Assembly: GCA_024305405.1 (NCBI GenBank)
Contig: JAKNDB010000110.1
Location: forward strand, 2,232,001-2,296,000
Source: Dirofilaria immitis
Lineage: Eukaryota > Nematoda > Chromadorea > Rhabditida > Onchocercidae
Direction of reading: 5' to 3'
Length of the DNA: 64,000 bases
Positions 40,045 through 53,400 of this stretch are shown here, piece by piece. The notes under the pieces were generated by a model. That model had not been told where the DNA came from, ran no database searches, and saw only the letters and a program-made list of their open reading frames with translations. How positions within the stretch are numbered: position 1 is the stretch's first letter; every line of letters starts with the position of its first letter. The position numbers and the translations under genes are program-made.

Positions 40045-41750
40045 TTATTCATAGTAATGGTAAAAATCATCATCTTTCGAAGTGATGTTAAAATTATATT
40101 GGGGACAATAACCACACGTACGCTTACAATTATGCCACATATAGTAGTTGTGACGCCCCTCTACGTAACTTAAGTGTATCTTTCTGGCACAATTTATTTC
40201 CGAGTCTTGGCATTCTGTCGGAATATTCTTTGAGGTTCTGATAAAATCGCAGAATTTGCATGTGTAAGAACAATCCGCGCGCATCTCATGCTGATGTTCA
40301 ATTCGCTCACAAAGGTGTCTCTTATATATACAATCACTTATTTTATCCGAACAATTTACGGGTTCGAATTTCTTCGGATTATAAACTCTGAAAAATATGA
40401 AAATCAGCTGGCTCTAGAATAAGTAGAGTAAGGAATGCAATTCTGATTTACTTAGAGGATGGAAAAGAGTTGAATTCTGAACAAAATTTTAATGAATGAG
40501 ACATGTAATGGAAAGTATTACTAGGAATGGATGATCGAGTAAGCAAATAAGTAAATATGGTAATAAAAGTTCGCGTTGTTTGCAGTTCTGGTTTAGATGC
40601 TGCGGTTTGTTATCTACTGCAATCAATAGTGCTATGAATGCATGCGGGAAATGAATCGAAAAAATAAAACCTGCAAAACGAGCATGTCAAACGGCATCTG
40701 GATTTCATCACTGCCTGATGCCAATAGGAAAATGTACAATAATCAATTAGTTCAGCGCAACTTGTTGCCAAATCGGCACAAAAATTGTTACAAAATCCAC
40801 ATGTTTCCGGGCACAAATGATACATGCGTTCAGCAGTTTCTGCAGAAAAACATTCCATTTCCTGAAAATAAAAACAAAACAAGTTTTGTTAATACGTGTA
40901 TTGCTATTTGAGCATATTACACTTTGCTCTATAAAAACAGTTATCGAGAAATCGAGAAAGGAAAGAACCCTAAAAGTAGCTTGATCTATTTGTCGATTCA
41001 GTTTTAACTTGTATGAAATATGAGTTTAGCAATATTATCGGAATTTTTTCCTTTCGAGATAATTCCAATCTTTCTTTTTTCTTTTTTCCTTAAATTTTCC
41101 TTATTTTCTTTTAAATTTTCCCTCACCGATTTATTTACTTTTTCAGAAATTCTTTGAGGAATTAAGGGATGCTTTTTAGTCGTAATATTTAAAAATTTTT
41201 TGAAGAAAAATTTCAATTGGACCTGTAAAATACAGTTATCCTCTTTATCATAGCATGTTCTTGTAGTATTTGTCCCTTCATAGCACATATAGCATGTTCG
41301 TCGGCAAACTTTCTTCATATAATTTTCTCGAGTTTTATTACCATTAATGCACTAACTTTGGACATCCAACATAATGGATCTTCGTCAACGCACCAATCTG
41401 AAATTAACTACAATTTTAAATTGAACAGTAGTTTCTTTTGTTCCTTAAAATTTTTTCTATGATCAGGAATTACTACATGAAGAAAAGAAAATAATTTTAA
41501 TCATTGTTCCGTTTTCAAAAATACTACTAAGAAAGAAAATGTGCATATCAAATTTGAGATTAAGTTGAATTCAATAGTTCTGAAAAGTAAATGAATTTTA
41601 TCAGGTTATCACATTTAACTAAGATGAAGCATTAAATCTCCTCACCTGGTCTGCGCTCATACATAAATTCAAATGGTGGACGATCCCACTCATTCCCGGT
41701 AGATACCACGAGGAAGGAACCAAATAGGATAGCAACAAAAAGTTGGTCAT
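40045..41750 (-). CDS. Secreted protein with five tandem ShKT domains
   Basis: Four exons: 41646-41750, 41223-41397, 40671-40861, 40045-40387; about 271 aa. Exon 1 encodes a signal peptide once a T5 run near 41738 is read as T6, which also fixes the intron phase. The rest is a run of ShKT (SXC) domains with the family's CxxTC/CxxxCxxC ends: CRRTCYMC, CPETCGFC, CRLTCSFC, CSYTCKFC and CKRTCGYC. Domains 1-4 show six cysteines; domain 5 shows five, the third being absent. Domain 2 is split between exons 2 and 3. Exon 2 also needs a one-base correction near 41345. ShKT domains in nematodes are found in surface-coat and secreted proteins and act as disulfide modules. There is no catalytic domain, so the function is unassigned. 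Confidence 0.88.
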
Positions 41751-42676
41751 TTCAGCTTATTATACGCAAAATGCTAAATTTGGTGTTGTATAAGAATTGT
41801 ATGGTGTGAAATCGCTACAAAGTTTAAGAATTTTAAATTAATTCATTTAAAATCTCAGTATAAAATTGCTGGAAAGAAATGTATAAAATTCAAACAAAGT
41901 CGCAGGCAATGGTCGATCTAAGGAGGATGCTAAAGTACCACTGACCTCTGGTATCCAAAACCCATTAGCGTGCCCTCTAGAATTGATTCATCTCATCTCT
42001 CCAGTAACTGTATGCGCTCCAGGTGAGTTCATAAATAATTATTCGATGAATGTGTTTCTTCTTTTTATTTGCAATTAGTTTTTTATTCCTCATAAATTTA
42101 GGAATTAGAAAATCGTTAGAATTCTACTTTATTATTCCTATTATTCGAAATAAAAATAATCGAAATCTCGCAAAGCAATTCCCATCCTTTTGATTCCTTT
42201 CATCATTTGCTATTATTTAGCTCTGTGATAAGAAAAAAAAGATCCTAACAGAAACTTTTATTATTAATGTGCAAATAAATAAATTTTTAAAACGCAAAAA
42301 TATTGCATGAAGAAAAATGAAGTAATAATAAATTAATAACGATTAGCAATGATAAATTAAAGCGATGGACAAACTCGCAAAAATTGTGAACAATCATTGT
42401 AGAAAAAAGAGCCAAACTATTTGAGATTTGTTTTGGTACATTTAAACTAAACTGAAAATAAATTCACTGGATAATTAAATTTAGGCCTTTTTTGATGACA
42501 AATATTAATATATCTTATATGAATAATAATGCGTCAAATAATAAGAAAAATATATAAAAGTTAGAATTTTCTATTTTTTTAAAGCACTGTTTTCGAGAAT
42601 GTTCATCAAAGAAAGAAATAAATGTCATGAAATTTCATTGAAATATTATAAAATTTTAAATGGACAGTTAAATCTA
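41751..42676. other. Intergenic, with one orphan exon candidate
   Basis: Between the start of the ShKT gene (-) and the end of the EMRE gene (-). Apart from the + strand exon candidate at 41905-42021, it is AT-rich with no gene seen. Confidence 0.5.
41905..42021 (+). other. Orphan coding-exon candidate
   Basis: Flanked by an acceptor (agtcgcag) and a strong donor (CCAG|GTGAGT). One frame stays open across it and reads SKEDAKVPLTSGIQNPLACP then LELIHLISPVTVCAP. Base composition is less AT-rich than the surroundings. No partner exon found on the + strand, so it may be part of an unseen gene, an outron, or a relic. Confidence 0.35.
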
Positions 42677-43142
42677 TCAATCATTTTCTTCTCTTGGTGT
42701 GAATATTTTATTATTCTTTAAAAACTGGGTCAATTCTTTTGCTAAAAATGCTCCAAGTCCAACTGATGAAGTTGTAACGACAACTAACTGCAAAAATTTA
42801 TCATAATTATCAAATATTTTTCGTTACTTCACAGATCTGAATTGTAAATTAGTTTGAAGCTCCTACTTTCATTTCTCTAAAAAAGAAGAAAAATACTGAC
42901 AAACATAATTTATAGATGCATTACATTTTGGAGAAAAATTTAGCTTTGATAAGAATTTGATCGATTGTCAGATAAGTAAACAAACCTTAAATATACCACA
43001 TGGAAGAGTATATGGCATTGAGTCGACTTTTGAACTTTCTAAACTAACTGGGTTAGGTGATGATGATGACCGATCAATAAACCTGGCACGTAATCTAATT
43101 AATAATGCTCCTACTTTGTTCATTAGGTAATAGTTTGAAACT
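42677..43142 (-). CDS. Essential MCU regulator EMRE (SMDT1 family)
   Basis: Single-pass inner mitochondrial membrane subunit that couples MCU to MICU gatekeepers. Two exons, 42986-43123 (ATG at 43123) and 42677-42787, phase 0 junction, 82 aa. The N-terminus (MNKVGALLIRLRARFIDR) looks like a presequence. A Pro-containing lead (MPYTLPCGIFK) precedes one membrane segment with small residues (TTSSVGLGAF) and the family's C-terminal pattern (KELTQFLKNNKIFTPREEND). In vertebrate EMRE the corresponding end is SKN, then LLEE, then IFVPE, then poly-Asp. Here the acidic tail is shortened to REEND. A spliced-leader acceptor (attttcag, ending 43143) lies about 20 bases before the ATG. The assignment rests on pattern and size; a short unrelated mitochondrial membrane protein is the alternative. 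Confidence 0.72.
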
Positions 43143-46100
43143 CTGAAAATTTTAAAATTATATTCACTGAGAAATACGAATGATACTGATTGCTTGCAGA
43201 AGATTTCTGGATAAAAAGAACAGAATCTCGAAATTCAATTTGAACATATTAAACCGAGAATTGTAAAGGCTCAAGATTTTTAAAACGTGTAAAGCATACT
43301 GTTTCTAACAGGTTCCAGATGGAAATATTGGATGCGAACAATCTCGAATTATCGACAATCTAATATGTCGATAAACTAAATGATATAGTTAAACAGTCAG
43401 TATCATAAGCCTTTTGAGAGATTCATGTGATTCATGCCCAACATATAGTTATGTCATCATCACTGGATCTGAATAATCCAACAATGTTGACGATATGAAA
43501 ATATAAAATCGCCATAACTAATTTGCAAAGTGAGATATAACTAAATGAATTAATTAATGAGATTAATAAAATTGATTCTAGTTACCTCATTAATTATGCA
43601 TAAATGCTTCAAAGATAAAGACATTAATATGTATTATATCATTTATTTATTTGCTTATTTTGCTTGAATTTTTCTCATATCAATGAAAGAAAGATGAACG
43701 AAAGATAATTATAAACTCCCTGCTATCTTGGGTATCGAATACGAATATGAGATGACAAATCATGGTTCTGAATGTGTATGTGATGGATCGAACAGAAGAT
43801 TGGTTGCGGTGTGGATGATTATGATAATAATGATCTAATCTTTTTATTTTTCTCTGTCATTTGTTACTTACTTTTTTCCTTATCTTTGCTTTATCTTGTC
43901 CTATCATCCATCCTAAAATTCTTTCCTTGTCATAGGGTAAAGCGTTTTGCTTATTTCCTCAACCTCAATACCGAGCTTAATAATTGGATTCAAAAAATTT
44001 TGGCATAAAATATCCGATAGTGAAAAATATAAAATATCAGTAGAAATGTATGGAAAAATATCACGGATATCAATAACAATTTAACTGATAGGTTAATCAC
44101 ATATGAGTTTCAGATTTATTTATCAATAAATTTGAGTCTGAACTGTTATCATAGACAATCAATTCAACAGAAGAAAATGTACTATCGATCAAATGAACGC
44201 CTTAAGAAATTTAATTTTATAAAAACATTTGCAATATAGCGAATAAAAATATCGATGAATGAAAGTGTGTGAAGTACAAATATAACTTTATTATGATCAA
44301 TCATAAAACGATAATATTAGTAATTCAAATCAATAAGGGAATTTTTAAAAGTGTCCAAAAGAAAAACAATTGTGACAAAAAAGGAGCGAATTTTGATCGA
44401 ATGGCATCTTAGCAATGTTGAAATTATTGATTGTTACGAAATTCAACCCAATTAATTAGACTTCTGTAAAATTGAAAGTCATAAAAACAAAGAAAGAAAA
44501 AAATGAAAAAGGTCGAAGAAGACAATTGGAAATCTTGAATACCTGTTGTACCTATTGCTTAACAATGACTTTATTTAGATGAGAATTTATCATAGTTGTC
44601 GAATGACACGGTTCAATTTTTACATACTAAATTAATGAATTTACGATCCATGAAGAAATTAAAAGAATTGTATTAGAAAATTGGTTGTTTCCGGATCCTA
44701 TGAACCGAAAATTTTCAATACTGACATCGGTAAAGCATGAAAAAAGTAAATCTATGAAATTATATATCTATTACTAATTCGAATAAATTATTTTGAAGCT
44801 TAAAAAAAAAACAAAGAAGAAGTAAGTTTTTCCATATATACTTATAGTTTTAATTAAATAGACAGATGCAAAATAAGACAATTTATTAACTGAATAGTAT
44901 AAATTTACAATTTATGATACTTTGTAATTTATGCAAAATTTTCGAACATTAGGAATGTTAAGATGAAAATAAATTTATGCTGCAAATTATTCAAAAATTT
45001 CATATAACAGTGTTAACATAAAATAAAAAATATAATTAAATATTTTTCATATTATTTAATTTGATTAAACCAAAGGATTATTTTTATTATTTGTTCAATG
45101 CAATCAAAATTTAATTTTAACAGGAATGAAATATCGATTTTATGAATGAGATCAATTAGAACTTTTTGATGTAAAGAAATTTCTAAACTAATTCAACAAT
45201 ATATTGTATATTTTTTTATTACATGAAAAATATCAAAGAAAATTTTTGAAATTAATTTTTTTAATACATCATTGTAAAATAGTTTTAATAAAAAGATAGC
45301 GAAAGATGTACAAGTTAATGCTGATATTAAAAATAAACTATATATAGTTCAACTGTTTTGAATTTTTTTTTCGAAAGGTGAATTAATTACTACCAAGATT
45401 CATTGCAAAGCTATCATGTTAACTTTCTTTATCTATCAAATCATGTAACAACAAGAATTTCAATATCGGCAACAAAGTTATTGCGATAATTGGTATTAAT
45501 TAATTAGTTAACGTTCTGAATTAAATTTAATAAGTTAGATATCTTTTAGGAAGGAAAAAGAAATTTGGGTTGAAAATGAACATATTTATATTATCCATTT
45601 CCAATATCGAAAACTTCCGCATAACTTAAAAATATCGAATGAAAAGAAGAATGTCATCTTTGTCGTAAATCAATTATTCTATAGTTAAAAATCGGAATAG
45701 CAGATATAGCAAAGAAGCCTGGCAATAAACAAATCAATGGAACAAATAGCCAAGCTATTCCTACTTTTTATCTCTAGAAATGAGAGATGTTAGAATTACA
45801 TTTTAATGATCGAATTACTAGAACAAATTTGAAATCATTGATTTCAAATTTTCATTTATCATTGTTACATTTTAATGTTATTTTGCACTTTTTCTTCCAA
45901 TCACATTTGGATACTTCTTATCACAGTGATAACAACATTTCCATTACTAATCTTCTTCTGATTCTAATCAATACTTCGATATACCTAAGTACCGAATCAC
46001 AAACATTTATTTTACAGCAATTTTTTTAAAAAAATTACCGATAAAAATAGTTACGAACGAGTGTGGCATAATCCATCGCAATGAAATTTACTTAAATTTT

Positions 46101-47041
46101 CTTATTTCCTACCGCACATTTTTTACAGAGATGGTTATTTGATACACAAACATGATAATCTATTTTTACCTTGACTAGTTTGATAAAATGAACAACATAA
46201 TTTTATTATTGATCCACTGAAAACATTTAAAGTTTATCCTTTTTATAAAAAGTTTTGCTTGCATAAAGTATGTTCAAAAACTTTTTCATCTCATTCTATG
46301 TATTGATTATAATGAAATGATTAGCCTCTATGTAATTAAAGTGTCTCAAGTTTCTAATTTTAATTATATCGATTTTACTTCATTTCTTTCAAAACTTACA
46401 TAAATTTCATATCGATGTTAATTATCACTAAATTTCCTAATTAATGAAGTTTTTTTTTCAGTTAATTGGCTGTTTGTATTGCAGAAAGTTTTATTCACTG
46501 ATAGATGGCAATCATTAGAATATTTAAAGAAGATTCTCCACTATGATATTATTATATGCTTCGATTGTAGTGGTTATGAATAACAATTTTCGATGATGTG
46601 AAAATTTGCAATCTAACATTTTACTTATAATCAATATATGATAAATCAATTTGGCTGATAATTGATCACTGATATTTTATCATCATATAATAATTTGAAA
46701 GACATTTTAGAAATATATTTGTATAATCAATAAATATAATTCGTATACTTGCAAAAGACAATTAGTTCAGCATAAAAAAAAAGACTTAGTAGCAAAAGAA
46801 TCAAACTTATCTAAAATTACAATTCTGAAAATGAGTTCCTAAAACTTTTCAAATATTTTTCATTTTAGTATTTTTAAATCAAATTTTTATTCTTTCACTA
46901 AAATAATTACACAATATTACAAGCAATAACAAATAAATTAAAAAGTGCAAACACATTTGAAATTTTGTACATTAATCTTTTATTATGCAAATAATAATTT
47001 TGAAATGTTTATGACTTTTTTTATGTAATGTTCATAATTAT
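43143..47041. other. Gene-poor interval
   Basis: About 3.9 kb, very AT-rich. Open frames (for example 43811-44008 and 45787-46029 on +) are hydrophobic and Phe/Leu-rich from AT bias, without splice partners. No gene, RNA or ordered repeat recognised. Confidence 0.5.
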
Positions 47042-49047
47042 TCATTCACATTTCCTGATAATCATTACATTTAATACTGATATCACTAAAGTAATAAGCA
47101 TTCGTAAATTATTAATTCTGTGCAAAAGTGGATCCACTAAGTCCCCAAAAATGCTTATTGCAAGGACAATAACGGCAATACCACCGGTAGCACCAACGAG
47201 GATATAACTTGGCTCTGATTCCAATATTAATGATTGTTTATTTTCACGAAGATAATCTCTTTCTATCGCTGTCAATTCTTCCCGAATTGGATACCAAACA
47301 CCGGGTGATCCACGAGTACATTCAACGTTTTGTAAACTTTCTACAGCGATGATAAGCTGAAAAAACAATTATTTATTATATACCATGCGATTTGATACAA
47401 TGCAACAATTAGTACCGTAAAAACAATCTTTTGCAAAAAAGTATTGAATTATTAACTTAAATGAATTTATCAAGCACTTGTCAAGCATTCGGTATTTATT
47501 CTAATTAACTATTTGAAATAAACTTCGATTAAAATAGAAAAATTCAAATCACTTCATGAAGATCTGCATCTGCAGACATCCAAAGATAACCGTCATTTTG
47601 TAGGAGTAAAATGAGTTGACAAACGGATGGCAGTTCCGGAAGGCGAGTATGTAGTTCGACATCCATATCAATAGTAAGTGGCATTATTATTTCGTAGAAA
47701 CTATAATTAGCAACACCATCGAATGCGCGAACAACTAATTCAAAGTGATCCATTGGGCATCTTAAATTTAAAGAAATCAATGATGAAATGTTAAAAGTAA
47801 TTACTCATCTATCACTTTAATGCATACAGTTGAAATTTTGAAACAGTTGTGATAAGTTTATCAGTTCGGCATTTTAATTTTGGGTAATTATAAAATAAGA
47901 AATTGTCGAATCAGACGAACTATGACTGTTGTTTCTACATTGAAGAATTTTATATGAAAACATCTGGATTCGGATGTTGTATTCGAGGACAGTTGAAATT
48001 TTAGAGAACAAGTGATATTAATTGGCACTTTGTCATAGATAAAAGATCGTTAATTTAAGCAAAACTAATCTAAATCACTAGAAGTTAGAATATTTCGAAA
48101 AATCGAATTTAAAATTTTGAAAAATTAACCGATTATTATCAACTATTTGTAAAATTTGTTTTTCGCCATGACACAACTGCGCTGTGTTTATAATTGATTC
48201 TAGATGTTGCCAGGTGCTGACAATTTCAGCATTGAGTAATTCATGAGATCCGAGGAATGAGAAGAATTCTTCCTAGAAACAAAATTCTTTTTAAAATTGT
48301 ACGATAACTTAATGATTGTGTAAAGTAATTCCGAAAACTTTATTGAAATATTCGTAGATATTCTAATCAATTGGAGAAAATTTTAAACTGTGCAATCATT
48401 TCAATCGTTCGAAATTCTGAGGTAAAATTTTTGATTACCTACTTTATTGTTTATGTTGCCCTCATAACGAAACAATTGCCCATCAATAGCATATACCAAA
48501 TAGGGTTTTGAACCATTACGGATCAATTGATCATTGAAAATAGGACTATTCCGCCGGTTGTCATAAAATTGATAGGTGAAGTGTTCTTGTTTTGCTGTCA
48601 GATTATTTCGATTCGAGAATTCTCGAATCCATCGTGGAATCTTTAGAAAGGTGTGAAATTAGTAAATAATCATAAACTTTTCTGCTTTTTCTCAAACAGA
48701 AAATAATCACATAGCGAAAATAATGTCGAAACTTTGTTTGATGGGATTGAAAACTAAAATATCAATTAATATTATCACTGATTATTAGCATAAATAAAAC
48801 GAATTACTTGTGATTGTGTCGGATAACATCGCCTAACACAAAAAAGTATCAAAAGTCTCTCATTGAATTCCAATTTTTGCTTGATAGTGTTAACGAGACG
48901 TTGAGTTCGAAGATCATACACGGCATTCTTGCCATCCTTCAGAAGATGAATCTCACTTCCGAAATTTCGATTCCAAATTGGGACTGATGCACCACCAATT
49001 GAATTCCAAATGGTTACAATAATTAGTGCACATTGCACTATAAACAT
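47042..49047 (-). CDS. Uncharacterised secretory-pathway membrane protein
   Basis: Five exons with intact junctions and matching phases: 48808-49047, 48443-48640, 48130-48272, 47553-47760, 47042-47356; 367 aa, no frame break. The N-terminus is a signal peptide (MFIVQCALIIVTIWNSIGGA). The following ectodomain of about 290 residues contains IPRWIREFSNRN, YAIDGQLFRYEG and few cysteines. One clear membrane segment near residues 314-334 (YILVGATGGIAVIVLAISIF) is followed by a 17-residue second hydrophobic stretch near the C-terminus (MLITLVISVLNVMII). The topology suggests a type I protein, or one with two passes. I do not recognise a family. The short motif PRWIR recalls alpha/epsilon-sarcoglycan ectodomains, but nothing else supports that. 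Confidence 0.8.
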
Positions 49048-50329
49048 TTATCAATTTGAAGAACTGAAAAATTAATGTGTTATCAAACAATCATTCCATT
49101 TAATACAATTACTTGCTACTCACAAATTTAATTACCCGCAGACATATTTATTTAGATTTTATTCATCGGTATCTATGAGCATAGTTATAATTAACTAACT
49201 ATAAGCATAAACAAGAAATTATGAATAATATTGATTGAAATTAGCTTGTATTTTCAAGGATAAAAAATAATTCGGAATTAGATGAACAAATGGCGAAAGA
49301 ATACTGGAAAACGTATTTTATGATTATTGATAATTAGTCTTATCATCGTATTTTGATTCATACAAAAAAAATCAGTAAATCAGTTAATTGTGCACTGCGA
49401 AGGTCAAAGTGCATCATTACAATATGCTACAAATGTTTGGATGCGTAAGAATGAAGAAAATATGCTTTGAACCAGCTTTTTTTTCTTTATTTTTCTTATC
49501 ATATTTATTTACTTCAAATTGAAATAAAGTTCGAGTTAAATAATAAGCATTTCTTTTTTTTTTTTTTTTTTTAAATAAATTACATACTTCATCAATTTTA
49601 GTATCATCTAATGCTTTCAATTGTACCTATTCAAATTTGATCATTGATTAGGTAATGTATAAATGATAATAAAATTTTCATTTTCCTTATTCATTCTATA
49701 AACTCTGTTCATAATATTCGAATACTAAATCTGTAATTACTTTCTGAAATAAGGATGATTTTAATCAGCTCTAAAATATAATCCCCGAAGATAACGGGAA
49801 GACGGAGGGGCGGAGAAGAAGAGGAAGATGGAAGAGGCAGGTAATAAAATGAATTTTTAAAACAGAAAAGATATTGAAACTAAAGTAGTTATCAGCAATC
49901 GATAAACATAATAAATCAGTCTTTATTATAAATTTATGCGCTTAATGTAGCATAATAATTCTGTCCAATATGAAAAATTTAGTCACAAATTTTTTTTTTA
50001 GAATCTTTACGGTGAAATGAGAATGTTTGATTAAAATTGGAATCAAAATTGAACTTTAGGAAATATTATCGATCATTAATTTCTAGCAAAGTCTTATCAT
50101 TCATTGATTCTTCCAGTCATCTGAAAATTTAATTGTGGTGAAATTTAATAATTAAACATAATTTGTGAAAAAGATTTTGAGATTTTGAAAAGAAGTCAGA
50201 AACAGCAGCTGATGTAGGCCCATCCATTTCATCCTGCATTTTACATCTCATTCATCGCTCAAACTAACGATCCATTACCACTGTTCCACCTCCTCTCTTT
50301 TCATTTCAATTTAAATGAATTTTAACAGT

Positions 50330-50349
50330 AAACACACAAGCACAGACAT

Positions 50350-50380
<31 letters not shown>

Positions 50381-50455
50381 TACACACATACACGGACACA
50401 CATACATATACACATACACACATGCATACATACACATACGCGCACATACATACAA
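50330..50455. repeat. CA/ACATA microsatellite
   Basis: Array of (CA)n, acacat and catacata units over about 120 bases, followed within 100 bases by a (CTAA)n-like run at 50534-50572. It lies in the most complex part of the interval upstream of the RhoGAP gene. Confidence 0.9.
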
Positions 50456-53400
50456 AGACGATATATCATTAATTCGCATTTCGTGAACTGACGACAGTAT
50501 ACTACTGGTCGTTCTTCGTACAGAGCACTGAATAAACTAACTAACTAAATAACTGACTGATTGACTAACTAATTCAGTGATCGATGAAGATTGGAAAGTC
50601 GAGACTGAGAAGAAGCTAAATGAGACGAACACCTTTTAACGATGGGAGCAACTGATTCAGCAACATTAGTATCCATTCAACATTCTCTTTCCTTTCATTC
50701 TCCCTTATCCAACTCCCCGCTCTCGCTATCGCTGATAGTATCAGATATTATATAATTATTCATCCGATCTTCCACATTTGGTTGGTCAACCTTTCTCAAC
50801 AAGTATCGCTTGTTTCAAAAAACTACCATTTGTTTCAATTAGCCATCATTTTGGAAAACTCATTGATATAATTGATAAAATAATTTATTATCTAAGATTA
50901 TACAGATAAATTCAACTGCTACTATTATTTTAGGTTTTTAGATTATTCATGCAAAACAGCTAATTGCAATCATAATCACATCTTTATAGCAAAAATCTAT
51001 CTATATTTTTATACCTATATGCACCTATTGGACAAATTCGATTAATGAAGTAATGATGATGAAAATTTAAGGAATTATTTGATATTAGAATTGAAAAACG
51101 TCCGACCGACTCTTTGCTATTTCAACAGTATTGTCGAAGTCCACGTTTGTTAGAAAAGTGCAAAAGAATGAGTCAAAAATTTCAGACGATACTTTGAAAG
51201 TTAAAATGTGCCCTTACCTTTTCCTGGTCTATGAGTTGCAGTATTAGAATTCTCTTATCCGAAATAGTTTAATTTTTAAATTGAAAAAAAAATGATAAAT
51301 GAAAGAGAAATTGAATAACAAATTTTATTAAAATAGATTGATATATTTTTGTCTGTAACCTCCTTTTTTTCAAAAAAGGCATAATCTTATTATTAATTCC
51401 TTTGTAATTCTAATTCTAATTGTTTTCATTCCACCAAATTTAAACGATTATTGTCTATATCATATTATTGTAATATTATTGACAAAATTTCATAACTTCA
51501 TTAAATTATAAACATTTATGAGAACTCAAATTTACAATATATTTTCTTCACATATTTTAACTCTTGCCCATGTGTTGAGACGGAATCTAACATTTACAAT
51601 GAAATTCGATCTGTGCAAATCTATTTCACCTAATTTTTTTACCCGTTTTAAAATGGATTTTGAAAATTGTTTGTGACAATGACAAACCAGAACTTTTCAA
51701 CTTCTTTCTTCTCTTATCTCTAACATTTCTATTTTGCAAACTTCATCGATGAAAATTTAAACGTCATTTCAATTCATTTTTTCCTAATTATAGTGATGAA
51801 ATGCGATTATCATTATCATAATCATTATTTTGGAGTTAACTGCAATGATCTTTGTTTTTTCATTGTACTATTGTGATTATTATAATAGGATTAGTTTAAA
51901 GTAATTATTAAAAGTAGTTATTCAATTATATTCGCTTTTCTTTGATATTCTATAATTAATAAATGAAAGCTTGAAAATAATGAATTTCAGCATTTTGGGT
52001 GTTATCTTGAATTCATATCAGTACTTTTTCTTATCGTTATTAATGATCATAATCTTACTATTTAATCATCATTACCACTAGCATTATCATCACCTCAGCT
52101 ACTGCTATTATCTTGTCATCATTATCATAATCATAATATCATTATGATTATGATGGCAAGTTGTTAGACTATGAGAATAAGAAATGAAATTGTTTAAAAT
52201 GGTATTCAATATTGGTAATACCAATTAATGTTTGCCTTATATTTAAATTCTTTTTTATTCACATTTATTGATATGATAAAAATAGGACTTGTAAATATAT
52301 CATCATCGGTTATTTCTTCCCTTTCTTCTCTAACATTTTTTCATTCTTTTGAAAAATTTTCACCATTAATCAGTATAATAATATCATAACACATAATTAC
52401 GAAGCGTATAAACCTCATATTTTCATATATTATAATTAACATAAAAATGAAATATTATTAGTAATAAATTTAAAAGGCAATTTGAAATATTTTAATTATT
52501 TCTTTCTTAACAAATAAATATTTAAAAGGAAAAGATAAGAGTTACTCGATATAAAACTTATCATTTTATATAGGTTAATTTCTTTTTAATCATATTCTTT
52601 ATTTATCTACTTTTTTATTGCAAGAAAAAAAGAATAATTGATGGGGATAGATACATACTATGTATTTTAAAAATAACTTGGATTCATGATACGTATTTTC
52701 TTCCCACTTATCGCATTTCCGTAACAATTTTTACGTATTATTAAATTATTTTCATAGTGAATTTTTTCACTTTTTCTTTTGTTTACTTTAAATTTCAATA
52801 AAAAAAAAAGGATGTTTTATAAACAAAAGTCGTATATTCTAATGACAATAATTAATCTTTAGCTACAATTGTGGACAATTTAACTATAAAAATTTCTAAA
52901 AATAAAAAGAAAAAAATTGCAAAAAATAATTCGTAAAATCGATTAAGTACAAATGAAAATGATAAAATAATTGAAATGGTAAAAATTAGAAATTTTTTCA
53001 TACTTTAAGCTACATCTAAATTAATTATCTTAATTAATGAATATCTTACAAAAATCATCCTTTTATTTGTCTACCGCATTATTTCTATATTTAAATATTT
53101 TCCTGATACTTACAATTAATGCAGGAAATATTAAATGAGGAAAAATTGCGAATGTAATAAAATCGGATTTAAGCTAAAAAGTTTCAATTCGAGAACGAAA
53201 AGGAACGTGAAAATAGGTATTATTAGTTGCTTTTAAAAATGATTCATTTAAGAAGGTAAGGAAGGAATTTTTTTTGCATTTCTCAACATTTGATAAGTAA
53301 TAATTTATGATGTTCGACTAATAAGATGGCAGTTATAAACTGAAGGCAATTTTGAAGAGAGCAAAATCAAAGTAAACTAAAAGAGTTTGAGTCATCAAGT

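Noticed and set aside
40340..40375. tRNA-like T-arm sequence (ggttcgaattt)
   Set aside because: No matching acceptor or anticodon stems nearby; it lies inside a ShKT exon.
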